Made by a program: the position numbers and the translations under genes | Notes under the pieces: generated by a model | What the model saw: the letters and a program-made list of their open reading frames with translations, nothing else | What the model was told of the DNA's origin: nothing | The model's database searches: none | In this document: piece by piece, positions 8,067 through 17,097 of the stretch | Layout: every line of letters starts with the position of its first letter | How positions within the stretch are numbered: the stretch's first letter is position 1 | Assembly (NCBI GenBank): GCA_020060215.1 | Contig: JAGVAP010000010.1 | Location: 11,841 to 75,840 of the forward strand | Direction: 5' to 3' | Source of the DNA: Deltaproteobacteria bacterium | GTDB lineage: Bacteria > Desulfobacterota > DSM-4660 > Desulfatiglandales > HGW-15 | DNA length: 64,000 nt

Positions 8067-8930
8067 CTACCTGGCGCTGTAATCGTACCAGCCGGCGCCG
8101 GTCTTCCTGCCCAGGCGATTCGCGCGGATCATGGACTTGAGGAGATTGGGTGACACCCACTTGGATTCCTTGTTCAGCTCCTTGTAGAAATACTCGGTGA
8201 CGAAATAGGCGATATCGATGCCCGTGAGGTCCATCAGTTCAAAGGGGCCCATCGGGTAGTTGAGGCCGTTCTTCACCGCCAGGTCCACGTCTTCCACCGA
8301 GGCGATCCCCTCTTCCACCATCTTGACGGCCTCCAGGAAGTGAGGGATCATGATCCGGTTCACGATGAACCCGGGAGAATCCTTTTTCACCTCGACCGTC
8401 ACCTTCCCCATCTTCTTTGCCAGGTCCGTTGCCGTCTTGACCGTCTCATCGCTCGTGTTGAACGCCCGGATGATCTCCACCAGCCTCATCAGGGGTACGG
8501 GGTTGAAGAAGTGCATCCCGCACACCCGGTCCGGCCTCTTGGTCGCCGCGGCGATCTCGGTGATGGACATGGACGAGGTGTTGGACGAAAGGATCACCTC
8601 GGGCCTGCAAAGGGAGTCCAGCTCCCTGAAGACCTCCCTCTTCAGGTCCATGTTCTCGAGGACCGCCTCCACCACGAAATCCACCTCCTTGAGGTCGGAC
8701 ATCCTGGTGGTGCCCTTGATCCTGCCCATGATGGCAACCTTGTCCGCTTCCTTGAGTTTGCCTTTCTCCACGCTCTTGGAGAGGAACTTGTCGATGTTGG
8801 CCAATCCCTTCCTGACGAATCCCTCTTCAATATCCCGCATCACCACTTCGCAGCCGATCTGGGCGGCCGCCTGAGCGATCCCGTTTCCCATGGTTCCTGC
8901 GCCAACCACTCCGATCTTCCTGATTTCCAT
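8067..8930 (-). CDS. 3-hydroxyacyl-CoA (3-hydroxybutyryl-CoA) dehydrogenase
   Basis: A 287-aa single-domain enzyme of typical length for Hbd/PaaH. The N-terminal Rossmann motif is GVVGAGTMGNGIAQ (about residues 7-20). The catalytic region shows SSNTSSMSITEIA and GMHFFNPVPLMRLVEII, and GFIVNRIMIPHFLEA starts the C-terminal dimerisation domain. It oxidises (S)-3-hydroxyacyl-CoA to 3-oxoacyl-CoA with NAD+ in beta-oxidation or butyrate/benzoate-type pathways. A NifU-like gene lies 29 bp upstream on the same strand. The acyl-CoA pathway fits the acyl-CoA dehydrogenase and decarboxylase at the far end of the window. Confidence 0.93.
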   Translation of the reverse strand: MEIRKIGVVGAGTMGNGIAQAAAQIGCEVVMRDIEEGFVRKGLANIDKFLSKSVEKGKLKEADKVAIMGRIKGTTRMSDLKEVDFVVEAVLENMDLKREVFRELDSLCRPEVILSSNTSSMSITEIAAATKRPDRVCGMHFFNPVPLMRLVEIIRAFNTSDETVKTATDLAKKMGKVTVEVKKDSPGFIVNRIMIPHFLEAVKMVEEGIASVEDVDLAVKNGLNYPMGPFELMDLTGIDIAYFVTEYFYKELNKESKWVSPNLLKSMIRANRLGRKTGAGWYDYSAR

Positions 8931-8959
8931 ACCTCCTCCTCTCCCCGCTGGATGGACTC

Positions 8960-9184
8960 CTATGCCGACTCGACGCGGCTCACCTCCGGAACGTTCTGCT
9001 TCAGAACCTTTTCAATGCCCATCTTCAAAGTCATCTGCGACATGGGACAGCCGCCACAGGCGCCGGTCAGTCTTACCTTGACCACTCCGTCCGCACCAAC
9101 ATCGATGAGCTGCACGTCACCCCCATCAGCCTGCAAGGAGGGCCTTACCTTTTCGAGCGCCTCTTCCACTTTCTTTCTGAGCAT
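8960..9184 (-). CDS. NifU C-terminal domain protein (Fe-S scaffold/carrier)
   Basis: A 74-aa protein that is essentially only the NifU-C/Nfu domain. [13 protein letters not shown] is followed by the cluster-binding CGGCP ([14 protein letters not shown]). Proteins of this family bind a [4Fe-4S] cluster at a homodimer interface and pass it to apo-enzymes. The window encodes an unusually large number of Fe-S proteins, which gives it plausible clients. It could be co-transcribed with the dehydrogenase downstream on the minus strand. Confidence 0.9.
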   Translation of the reverse strand: MLRKKVEEALEKVRPSLQADGGDVQLIDVGADGVVKVRLTGACGGCPMSQMTLKMGIEKVLKQNVPEVSRVESA

Positions 9185-9376
9185 ATTGGTTTACCTCCGT
9201 TTTCGACTTCAAACCACTCTTGAGAACGAGTTGTAGCACGGGGCCCTGGGCCGATCAAGCTATTTTGTAGCGGCAAGGCTCGCTCCGCTCGCGCTTGAGG
9301 TTGGAGGCTCATGGGCCCTTGCCATCAACCTCCCGCCTCACACCTCCAACTCTGCCCTTTGCGCCATGCGTCTTCC

Positions 9377-10444
9377 TCACCCGAAAAAGCGCTTCACCCG
9401 GTCATCCAGGAATCGGCTCAAGCCCTCCGATCCCGCGGGCGACCATCCCAGTCCCTGCTCCCAGACATCAGGGCTCTCCATGCAGAGATAGAGGCCGAGG
9501 TCCCTGTGCCACCGCTCAAGGCTCTCGGCCATGGACCGGACCAGCTCGATCCGAATCGGCTTGAACAGACGCATCTTGCCGTCCAGGCCCAAAACGAATT
9601 CACCGTCCAGCACCCGGCTTTCAGGACGCCGTCTCCGGATGATCGGTTTGAGCTCCGGCAGGTACCGCATACATCCCAGGCTCACCCAGATGATCCCCCG
9701 GGGATCCACTGCGTTCGCGAGAAGATCCAGGGTCCGCATGTATCCATCTTTCCACCCCTGGTGGGGTACCAGGGGATCGAAATGGAACCCCAGGACAAAG
9801 CCCTCTTCCTGACACCGTTTCGCCGCCTCGAGCCTCCGGCGGATCGAGGGGGCTCCGTGCTCTTCACGTTCCGCCATGTCCGGGCTGTTCAGAGACCATG
9901 AGACGACGATCCTGTCTCTTACGGGCGACTTCAGCACCCTTTCGATATGGATGGACTTCGTCTTCAACTCCAGGACCGCGTTCTTTCTTTCCTTGAAAAA
10001 CGGCAGCAGCCGATCGGTCCATGCGACCACAGGGTCGAGGGCCAGGCTGTCCATGAATTCCCCGGTGCCGACCCGGAACATGGCTTCAGGGTGTGCGTCC
10101 AACCGCGCGGCCAAAGCGGCCAGCTTTTCGTCGAGGTTCGTGAACACACGCAGGTACGGCTGGTCCAGGTAGGCCTGAAGGATGCAGTAGCTGCAGTCCA
10201 TGGGGCAGTTTGCGCCGAGATGGAGGATCCGGTAACCGCAGCAGATATACCCCTTGGTCCCTGGGCACTTCTTGAGGGGCTCCCCTGGGAATGGCGAAAG
10301 CTCGAGGGTCTCCTTTCCCGCTATCTCCAGGTCGGGGGCCGGCCCCCTTTCCACCGGTACGCGGCGGAGTCTCTCTACGATACCTCTGACAAAAGGGGTG
10401 GAGTCGTCGCACGCCTGAAGCACCCTCTTGATCCCGAATACCAC
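9377..10444 (-). CDS. SPL-family radical SAM protein
   Basis: A 355-aa protein with the radical SAM cluster motif CPMDCSYCILQAYL at about residues 80-93, preceded by GYICCGYRILHLGAN, and ending with a short basic tail. The arrangement matches the spore-photoproduct-lyase-like family (SPL). True SPL repairs a thymine dimer of spores, but no sporulation genes are visible, so the substrate here is unknown. It is separated by 2 bp from the ParB-like gene upstream, so the pair is probably co-translated. Confidence 0.82.
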   Translation of the reverse strand: MVFGIKRVLQACDDSTPFVRGIVERLRRVPVERGPAPDLEIAGKETLELSPFPGEPLKKCPGTKGYICCGYRILHLGANCPMDCSYCILQAYLDQPYLRVFTNLDEKLAALAARLDAHPEAMFRVGTGEFMDSLALDPVVAWTDRLLPFFKERKNAVLELKTKSIHIERVLKSPVRDRIVVSWSLNSPDMAEREEHGAPSIRRRLEAAKRCQEEGFVLGFHFDPLVPHQGWKDGYMRTLDLLANAVDPRGIIWVSLGCMRYLPELKPIIRRRRPESRVLDGEFVLGLDGKMRLFKPIRIELVRSMAESLERWHRDLGLYLCMESPDVWEQGLGWSPAGSEGLSRFLDDRVKRFFG

Positions 10445-10446
10445 GG

Positions 10447-11418
10447 CTACTCCTCCCAGGGCTCCTTGATCTTCTCGAGGTCATCCGTGGATGCCAGTTC
10501 CGCGAGCCTCCGCCGCAGGACCTTCCCCTCCCTGAAGCAGATCTCCAGACGAAAGTCCGGGGATTCGAAAAAGGGGGAATGGTGCAGCCTCACCCCATCC
10601 GGGAGCCTAAGGCCGTGCACCGTTTTCCGGAACTTCTTCTCTGCGGCGACCAGACTCGGGAGCCTCCTGGCCCTCAGGGTATCGAGCGCGGACTTCACCT
10701 TCTGCGGGCCGTTCATCGACGGTTTCTCGAGGATTTCTATGAGCGCGGTTTCGAGGAGCACCTCATGGGGGGCGATGTCCGATATTGACGATATATCCTT
10801 TATCATATCGATGAATTGTATCTGTTGATTGAAGTTGAACTGGAGGCTCAGGAGCCACTCCCCAAGACCCTTTCGGGAGGGCGGGTCCATATCCAGCAGC
10901 GCGCGAACGGTCTGAAACGACAGCCTCCCCGCTGCGAAGGCCGCGCGGATCTCCTCTTCGAGCACCCCGATCCTCACATACGTTCCCAGCAGCGGCCCGT
11001 GGGCGGGGAGGCCGAGGAGCGGCATGTATCGGTCGATGACCTCCTGCTCGGGAAAGTGGGTCAGGAGCCTTTCCAGGGCCATCCCCTTTTCAGGGCCGTT
11101 GAGGTCTCGTGTGGCCAGGTTGTCGTGGAGATTGAGCAGGAGTTTGTCCAAAGGGGAGAGCCGGGCCCCCGAGAGATCGATGCAGAGGAGTTCCCTCTGC
11201 CCCATGCCCCTGACCGCCAGGACCCTCCGGTAGCCGACGACGATGCGTGCCCTCCCCTCTTCATCCCTGTCTGCCAGGGGAGGGTTGAGGAGGCCCACCC
11301 TGCGGATCGATTCCATCATCGGGTTCAGATCGAACCCGAAGCTCATCGTGTAAGGCCCCGGGCTGGTGTCCAGTTCGTCCAGGGGAATGGTGGTGAGTTT
11401 GCCCTGCAACCGTAGCAT
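10447..11418 (-). CDS. ParB N-terminal-domain protein
   Basis: A 323-aa protein using the ATG at 11418. A TTG at 11439 would extend it by 7 residues. An N-terminal ParB/sulfiredoxin-like domain is visible: TTIPLDELDTSPGPYTMSF, then MESIRRVGLLNPPLA and IVVGYRRVLAVRGMG. A central helical section (LSPLDKLLLNLHDNLATRDLN) resembles ParB central regions. No ParA partner lies beside it, so chromosome partitioning is unlikely. Its tight coupling to the SPL-type radical SAM gene instead suggests a shared, uncharacterised nucleic-acid role. That is inference. Confidence 0.75.
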   Translation of the reverse strand: MLRLQGKLTTIPLDELDTSPGPYTMSFGFDLNPMMESIRRVGLLNPPLADRDEEGRARIVVGYRRVLAVRGMGQRELLCIDLSGARLSPLDKLLLNLHDNLATRDLNGPEKGMALERLLTHFPEQEVIDRYMPLLGLPAHGPLLGTYVRIGVLEEEIRAAFAAGRLSFQTVRALLDMDPPSRKGLGEWLLSLQFNFNQQIQFIDMIKDISSISDIAPHEVLLETALIEILEKPSMNGPQKVKSALDTLRARRLPSLVAAEKKFRKTVHGLRLPDGVRLHHSPFFESPDFRLEICFREGKVLRRRLAELASTDDLEKIKEPWEE

Positions 11419-11447
11419 TTTGAACCCAAGAACTCCCAAGAGAATGT

Positions 11448-11508
11448 TTAAAACTATCCTGTTGATCCTGTTATCCTGTCCAAGGTTCTTATGCAGTTAT
11501 CCTGTCCA
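11448..11508. repeat. Interspersed ATCCTGT direct repeats
   Basis: Five copies or near copies of (T)ATCCTGTt/c occur within about 60 bp, between the ParB-like gene and the nucleoside transporter. The reverse complement reads ACAGGATAACAGGATCAACAGGAT. It is non-coding, with no spacer regularity like a CRISPR. Confidence 0.6.
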
Positions 11509-11513
11509 AACCC

Positions 11514-12767
11514 CTACAGCAGTATGCCCACGGCAGCCCCGGTCATGCAAGTGGCAAGCGTCCCCGCAACGATCGATTTCAACCCCATGGAGACGATCTC
11601 GCCTCTTCGCGCAGGCGCCATGGCGCCCATGCCGCCGATCATGATCCCCAGGGAGCCGAAATTCGCAAACCCGCACATGCCATAGACGAGGATGATCCTG
11701 CTCCTTTCACTGAGCACCCCTCCCGGAATCCGGCTCAGATCTGCATAGGCAATGAGTTCATTGAGGACTGTCTTGATCCCCATGAACCTGCCGGCAGGAA
11801 CGGCCTCCGCCCACGGAATGCCCATGAGCCAGGTGACGGGGGCCATGACCCACCCGACCAGTCCCTGGAGGGAGATCGGCTCCCCCGACGGGAGATGCGG
11901 AAGAAGCGAGAGGACCAGGTTCACGAGATGGACCAATGCGACCAGGACCACGAGCATGGCAAAGATGTTGATCAGCAGTTTCGCCCCCTCCACTGTGCCG
12001 GCCGTGATCGCATCCATGGAGCCTGTACCAAGCTGCTCTATATGCACCTCCGGTCCGGAACTGGATTCCGTCTCCGGGATCATCAGTTTCGAGACGGCGA
12101 CCGCGGCCGGCGCGCTGATCAGGGATGCGATCAGAAGGTGCCCCATGGCGTTGGGGATCTTACCGGCAAGGAACGAGGCATAAAGGACCATGACCGTGCC
12201 GGCGATGCTTGCCATGCCGCCGACCATGATGGTGAAAAGCTCGCTCCTCGAAACCCTGTTGAGGTAGGGCCTGACCAGCAAAGGAGCCTCCACCATTCCC
12301 ACGAACACGTTCGCGGCCGTGGAAAGCCCTTCGACCCCTCCGAGGCCCATGGTGCGGCGAAGGACCCATGAAAACGCCCGGACTCCCAACGGCAGGATCC
12401 GCCAGTAGAAGAGGAGCGAGGAGAGGGCGCTCATCACGAGAACCAGGGGCAGACCTCTAAAGGCAAACACATAGCTCATACCGGGAGCTTTCTCATCGAA
12501 GGGGAGCGGCCCACCCCCCAGGTACCCGAAAAGGAAGGTCGTGCCCGCCCTGGTGGATGCCTCCAGCGCCTCGACGGCGCGGTTCAGCCACAGGAAGGCC
12601 ACCTGAATGCCGGGTGCCTTCAGGAGGAGGAGTGCGATCAGTAGCTGCAGGATCAGACCGGACACCACGACCCTGAGATTCACGTTCCTTCTCTTCTCCG
12701 ACAGACACCACGCGAGCAACCCGATTGCGAGAAAACCGGCCAGGCTGTGTATGCGTTCCAAGAGCAC
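11514..12767 (-). CDS. Concentrative nucleoside transporter (NupC/CNT family)
   Basis: A 417-aa polytopic membrane protein. The N-terminal segment LAGFLAIGLLAWCLSEKRRNVNLRVV is typical of NupC. FVGMVEAPLLVRPYL and SELFTIMVGGMASIAGTVMVLYAS match the CNT substrate-binding core. The C-terminal part has FMGIKTVLNELIAYADL and YGMCGFANFGSLGIMIGGMGAMAPARR. These transporters import nucleosides with H+ or Na+ across the inner membrane. A purine-salvage link to the adenine deaminase 7 kb away is possible but not shown. It is transcribed divergently from hdrA1. Confidence 0.92.
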   Translation of the reverse strand: MLLERIHSLAGFLAIGLLAWCLSEKRRNVNLRVVVSGLILQLLIALLLLKAPGIQVAFLWLNRAVEALEASTRAGTTFLFGYLGGGPLPFDEKAPGMSYVFAFRGLPLVLVMSALSSLLFYWRILPLGVRAFSWVLRRTMGLGGVEGLSTAANVFVGMVEAPLLVRPYLNRVSRSELFTIMVGGMASIAGTVMVLYASFLAGKIPNAMGHLLIASLISAPAAVAVSKLMIPETESSSGPEVHIEQLGTGSMDAITAGTVEGAKLLINIFAMLVVLVALVHLVNLVLSLLPHLPSGEPISLQGLVGWVMAPVTWLMGIPWAEAVPAGRFMGIKTVLNELIAYADLSRIPGGVLSERSRIILVYGMCGFANFGSLGIMIGGMGAMAPARRGEIVSMGLKSIVAGTLATCMTGAAVGILL

Positions 12768-13132
12768 CCCCGCTATCTTTCTCCCCTACAGAAAACCAAG
12801 AAAGCCACCATAAGTTACCCCGGATTGGATCTGACCTCCATTAAACGACAGGGTGGCCGGTGTGAGACCCCTTCCACGGGGGCTTCCGATACCACCGGTT
12901 TACTGGTGGTATTCATTACCAGAAATTGTCCTTGACATGAAGCGAAACCGGGGACAATCTACATATAGCATTTTGCTATAAGTGGTTGACACCTGCGACG
13001 CGAATGTGGCATTCTTCCAACCCGTTGAACGCCGGTTGGGAAAGCCCCAGCTGCGTTAAATGGCCTTTCTCGAAAGCCAACCCAAATCTGCATCCCGAGA
13101 CCGTAAGCTCTTGGTGAGGAGTGCGTGAGCCT
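12768..13132. promoter_or_regulatory. Divergent regulatory region upstream of the hdrA1 operon
   Basis: This 365-bp gap has no credible gene. It holds several inverted repeats: ATACCACC/GGTGGTAT (12889-12912), ATTGTCC/GGACAAT (12925-12958) bracketing a TTGACA at 12932, TATAGCA-TTT-TGCTATA (12964-12980) and CCAACC/GGTTGG (13017-13039). A second TTGACA is at 12986. Neither TTGACA has a good -10 at normal spacing, so the promoter is not fixed. The 12964 palindrome is the best operator candidate. The remaining leader up to the ATG at 13133 may be structured. Confidence 0.5.
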
Positions 13133-16100
13133 ATGAACCAGAATGTGCCCAAAGGATCGGTCCTAGTCATCGGTGCCGGCATCACCGGCATGCAGGCTTC
13201 CCTGGATCTCGCGGATTCAGGGTACTTTGTCTACCTCGTGGAAAAATCCCCGGCCATCGGCGGGGTCATGTCCCAACTGGACAAGACGTTCCCCACCAAC
13301 GACTGCGCGATGTGAATCATCTCCCCCAAACTGGTCGAGGTCGGCCGGCATATGAACATCGAGCTGCTCACCCTTTCCGAGGTGACGGGCATCGAGGGGG
13401 AGGAAGGGGATTTCACGGTCAGCGTCCGAAGATCCCCCCGCTTTGTGGACATGGAGAAATGCATCGCCTGCGGCACCTGCGCGGAGAAATGCCCTGCCAA
13501 GGCGGACGATGAATACAACGAGGGGATTTCCAAGAGGAAGGCCATCTATGTGCCCTACCCCCAGGCCGTTCCCCTGAAGTATGTCATCGACAAGGATCGC
13601 TGCATCTATTTCCAGAAGGGCAAGTGCAAGGCCTGCGAGAAGTTCTGTCCCACCGGCGCGATCCGGTTCGACGACCGGGAGGAGGAGATCAGGCTCCAGG
13701 TCGGGTCCGTGGTCTTCACCGGCGGGCTGCAGACGTTCGACCCGACCCCGTTCGAGCCCTACGGGTACGGCAAGTACCCCAATGTCGTGACGAGTCTCGA
13801 GTTTGAAAGGATCCTCTCCGCGGGCGGCCCCTCAGGGGGGCATGTGCTCCGGCCTTCCGACGGCCGCGAGCCCGCCAGGATCGCCTGGATCCAGTGCGTC
13901 GGTTCCAGGGACCAGAACCGCTGCGATCACCCCTACTGCTCTTCGGTCTGCTGCATGTACGCGATCAAGGAGGCCCTGATCGCAAAGGAGCACATCGGTC
14001 ACGACTTCGAGCCCGCGGTCTTCTTCATGGACATGCGGACCCACGGAAAGGATTTCGAGAAGTACTATGAGCGCGCCAAGTCCGACGGGGTGCGCTTTGT
14101 CCGTTCCAGGATCCACACCATCTCCCAGGCGGATGAGACAGGCACCCTGCTCTTCCGTTACGCGACCGAGTCCGGGGAGATCGTGGAAGAGCCCTTTGAC
14201 ATGGCCGTCCTCTCCGTAGGCATGGAGCCGTCCGCATCGGCCGTGGAGACGGCCAAGAAACTGGGGCTCCGGCTGACCTCCGACCTTTTCGTCGAGGCCC
14301 CGGACATGAACCCGGTGGCCACATCCCGGCCCGGCATCTATGTGGCCGGGGTCATCCAGGGACCGAAAGACATCCCCCAGTCGGTCATGGAGGCGAGCGC
14401 CGCCGCATGCGCCGCCGGCCGTTCCCTCTCCCCTTCCCGAGGCACACTGGTGAGGAAGAAGGAGTTCCCCGGTGAAAGAGCGGTGCTCGGGGAAGAGCCC
14501 CGGATCGGGGTCTTTGTATGCCGCTGCGGGACCAATATCGGCGGCATCGCCGATGTGCCGGCCGTTGTGGAGTACGCAAAGACCCTGCCCCACGTGGTGG
14601 CCGTGGAGGAGAACCTGTTCACCTGCAGCCAGGACACCCAGCACAAGATGATCGAGCTCATCGAAAAGCACGGGCTGAACAGGATCGTGGTCGCCGCATG
14701 CACTCCGAGGACGCACGAGCCCCTGTTCCAGGAGACGGTCCGCAACGCAGGCCTGAACCCCTACCTCTTCGAGATGGCCAATATCCGCAACCAGTGCACC
14801 TGGGTCCACTCGGCCGACAAGGACGCGGCCACGGTCAAGGCCAAGGATCTGGTCAGGATGGCGGTCGCCCGGGTCTCGCTGCTGGAGCCCATCCCCGAGC
14901 TCACGGTGGATGTGAACAAGTCGACCCTCGTGATCGGGGGCGGCATGTCGGGCATGACGGCCGCCCTGGGGCTGGCGGATCAGGGGTTCGAGGCCGTCAT
15001 CGTGGAAAAGTCCCCTGAGCTGGGAGGGGCCGCCAGAGAGATCACCCGTTCCTGGAAGGGGACGGATGTGCAGTCGGCCCTTTCCGGTCTCATCCGGAAA
15101 GTGGAGGCCCATCCCTCCATCCGCGTGCTCCTGAACGCCGAGATCGCCGATGCGTCCGGTTTCGTGGGCAACTTCGAGACCACCGTTTCCACCGGAGGAC
15201 GGAGCGAGAAGGTGTCCCACGGTGCGCTGATCGTGGCGACCGGCGGCGAGGCCGCAGACACGGACGAGTACCTGTACGGGAAGAGCCCCAGGGTCACCCG
15301 CTGGCACGAGCTGGATAAGAATCTCCAGAAATACAAGAACCCGTCTGCAGTCGCCTTTATCCAGTGCGTGGGGTCCAGGGATGAGACGCGGCCCTACTGC
15401 TCGCGGGTCTGCTGCACGAACTCGGTCCTCCAGGCGCTCACGATCAAGGAAACGAACCCCGACACCGAGGTCTATGTCCTCTACCGGGACATGAGGACGT
15501 TCGGCGAGCGGGAGGAGCTCTACAGGAAGGCGCGGGAGAAGGGGGTGATCTTCATCCGGTACTCCCGGGAGCGGAAGCCGAAGATCACGGAGACGAAGGA
15601 CGGGCTGGAGATCGTGGTCTTCGATCCGACCCTCCAGCGGGAGATCGCGGTCAGAGCGGACCTCCTCAACCTCGCCACGGCCATCGAACCGAGGGAGAAC
15701 GACAAGATCGCCACCCTCTACAAGCTGCCGGTCAACCAGGAACGGTTCTTCATGGAGGCCCATGCGAAGCTGAGACCGGTCGATTTTGCATCGGACGGGA
15801 TCTTCGTCTGCGGCCTCGCCCACTACCCCAAGCCCCTGGACGAGAGCATCTCCCAGGCCATGGCGGCCGTGGGCCGGGCGGCGACCGTCCTCTCCAGACC
15901 GACCATTGCCGTCTCCCCGCTGGTCTCCAAGGTCGATGCCGAAAAGTGCATCGGGTGCGGTCTCTGCACGGAGGTCTGCGGCTTCGGGGCGATCGTGCTG
16001 GAGGAGGTCGCGGGCAAGGGCTACAGGGCCGTGAATATCCCCGCCTCCTGCAAGGGGTGCGGGCTCTGCGCCGCATCATGCCCCCGCCACGCCATCGACA

Positions 16101-16153
16101 TGCTCCACTTCAGAGACCGTCAGATCGTGGCGTCCCTGGCTTCGGCGGGGTAG
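13133..16153 (+). CDS. hdrA: Selenocysteine-containing HdrA (tandem two-module), copy 1
   Basis: A 1006-aa protein when the in-frame UGA at 13313-13315 is read as Sec61 in [20 protein letters not shown]. In most HdrA proteins this residue is Cys. The N-terminal module has an FAD site ([11 protein letters not shown]), the Sec motif, ferredoxin cysteines from about residue 109 ([12 protein letters not shown]) and [18 protein letters not shown]. The second module starts with [13 protein letters not shown] (about 458), has a second FAD site [12 protein letters not shown] (about 599) and ends in two 4Fe-4S motifs ([23 protein letters not shown]). HdrA is the flavin-bifurcating subunit of heterodisulfide-reductase-type complexes. 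It leads the operon hdrA1-mvhD1-hdrA2-mvhD2-metV1-metF1 and probably passes electrons to MvhD and MetVF. AGGAG lies at 13116-13120. Confidence 0.9.
13313..13348 (+). promoter_or_regulatory. Sec UGA codon and bacterial SECIS-like hairpin, hdrA1
   Basis: UGA is at 13313-13315. After 15 nt comes the hairpin CTGGTC (13331-13336), loop GAGGTC, GGCCGG (13343-13348): six pairs, two of them G-U. The loop contains GGUC, as in the E. coli fdhF SECIS loop. The same 18 nt occur at the same distance in hdrA2 and hdrA3. Confidence 0.8.
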
Positions 16154-16160
16154 GAAGAGG

Positions 16161-16315
16161 GAAGTTGAGAAGATAAGAAGTTGAGAGCAACGAAAGATCT
16201 TCTTCTGCACGGAAATGGAAGTCATAGAGAGAGAGGAAGACAGAGAAGAGGAGGTTGGAGGCTGGGAGAAACATCTCATCTTCTAAACCTCTCAACTTCT
16301 CGTCTTCTTCTTCCT
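16161..16315. repeat. Family A inverted repeat element
   Basis: The left arm GAAGTTGAGAAGATAAGAAG (16161-16180) and the pyrimidine-rich right arm at 16273-16315 (CTCATCTTCTAAACCTCTCAAC...) are imperfect reverse complements around an approximately 85-bp centre. It lies between hdrA1 and mvhD1, is non-coding, and is related to 1505-1712 and 55214-55276. Confidence 0.65.
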
Positions 16316-16334
16316 CATGAGCGAGGTGTGAAAG

Positions 16335-17084
16335 ATGACGGATTTCGAACCCAGAGTCATTGCATTTCTATGTAACTGGTGCGCATACGCCGGCGCGGAC
16401 CTGGCCGGCGTCTCGCGCCTCCAGTACCCTGCGAACCTGAGGACGGTCCGGGTCATGTGCTCCGGCAGGGTGGACCCGGTATTCATTGTCGAGGCCTTCT
16501 CGCAAGGGAGCGACGGCGTCCTGGTCGGGGGGTGACACATCGGGGATTGCCATTACCTGGAAGGTAATGTTCAAGCGGAAAAGAAGATCCGAATGACCAG
16601 GAAGCTCCTCGATCTGGCGGGCGTCGGCGGGGAGAGACTGCACCTGCAGTGGGTCTCCTCCGCAGAGGCCCAGCGCTTCGTGGATGTGGCCAAGGCGGCG
16701 GTCGAATCCATCCGGGGACTCGGCCCCCTGGACCGGAGCGGGCTCGATATGCAGCTCGCCTCCTGCCGGCTGACGCTCACGGGTGAGACCCTGCGCTGGC
16801 TCGTGGGCAAAGAGGTGCGGATCACGGCCAAGGGCGACGTCTACGGCCGCTCCTGGAGCGTGGGCCAATACGAGTCGGTGCTGGATACCATGCTGGAGAG
16901 GGAATACCACAAGAATCTGATCTACCTGGCCGTCAAGGAAGGCCATTCTTCGGTTCAGGACATCAGCGGCAGGACGGGGCTTGGTCTGAACCGGGTCTCC
17001 TATCTCCTTGCCGACCTGGAGAAGACCAAGAGGGTCGAATTCAGGTGCATGGAGGAGAGGAAAGCCATGTTCGCAGCTTTGTAG
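16335..17084 (+). CDS. mvhD: Selenocysteine-containing MvhD-like subunit with C-terminal extension, copy 1
   Basis: 249 aa with the UGA at 16533-16535 read as Sec67. The N-terminus FLCNWCAYAGADLAGVSR and VMCSGRVDPVFIVEAF are MvhD hallmarks. Sec replaces the first Cys of the usual GCHxGDCHY motif (here GG-U-HIGDCHYLEGN), a [2Fe-2S] ligand region. Methanococcal VhuD is also a known selenoprotein. After the MvhD domain (about residue 140) the protein continues with a roughly 70-residue tail containing SVQDISGRTGLGLNRVSYLLADLEK, which looks like a winged helix. MvhD relays electrons between a donor and HdrA. Start: ATG 16335, with GAGGTG upstream. Confidence 0.88.
16533..16569 (+). promoter_or_regulatory. 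Sec UGA codon and SECIS-like hairpin, mvhD1
   Basis: UGA is at 16533-16535. 15 nt later comes a perfect 7-bp stem, CATTACC (16551-16557) and GGTAATG (16563-16569), with loop TGGAA. Sequence differs from the hdrA hairpins but the distance is identical, as expected for a bacterial SECIS. Confidence 0.82.
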
Positions 17085-17097
17085 AGGAGCCTTACTC

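Noticed and set aside
9377..10444. True spore photoproduct lyase
   Set aside because: Only the family-level radical SAM motif is seen. No sporulation genes or lyase-specific context support that name.
11448..11508. ATCCTGT repeats as a CRISPR array
   Set aside because: The unit is only 7-8 bp, the spacing is irregular and no spacers of 25-40 bp exist. No cas genes are nearby.
12932..13014. The TTGACA boxes at 12932 and 12986 as sigma70 promoters of hdrA1
   Set aside because: Neither has an acceptable -10 at 15-19 bp spacing (CAATCT and GCATTC or CATTCT). The promoter is therefore left unassigned.
13017..13120. Riboswitch or named structured RNA in the hdrA1 leader
   Set aside because: Some pairing is visible, but no known riboswitch core could be recognised and covariation cannot be judged from one sequence.
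13832..15823. Long open frame on the minus strand opposite hdrA1 (a similar one spans 17092-20151)
   Set aside because: It mirrors the high-GC codon bias of the sense gene, has low-complexity His/Arg/Gly/Asp-rich composition and no recognisable family motif.
13133..16153. hdrA1, hdrA2 and hdrA3 as pseudogenes or split genes because of a stop codon near residue 61-63
   Set aside because: The stop is UGA in all three, at the same conserved Cys column, followed by an identical hairpin. Downstream conservation is intact, so selenocysteine is the better explanation.
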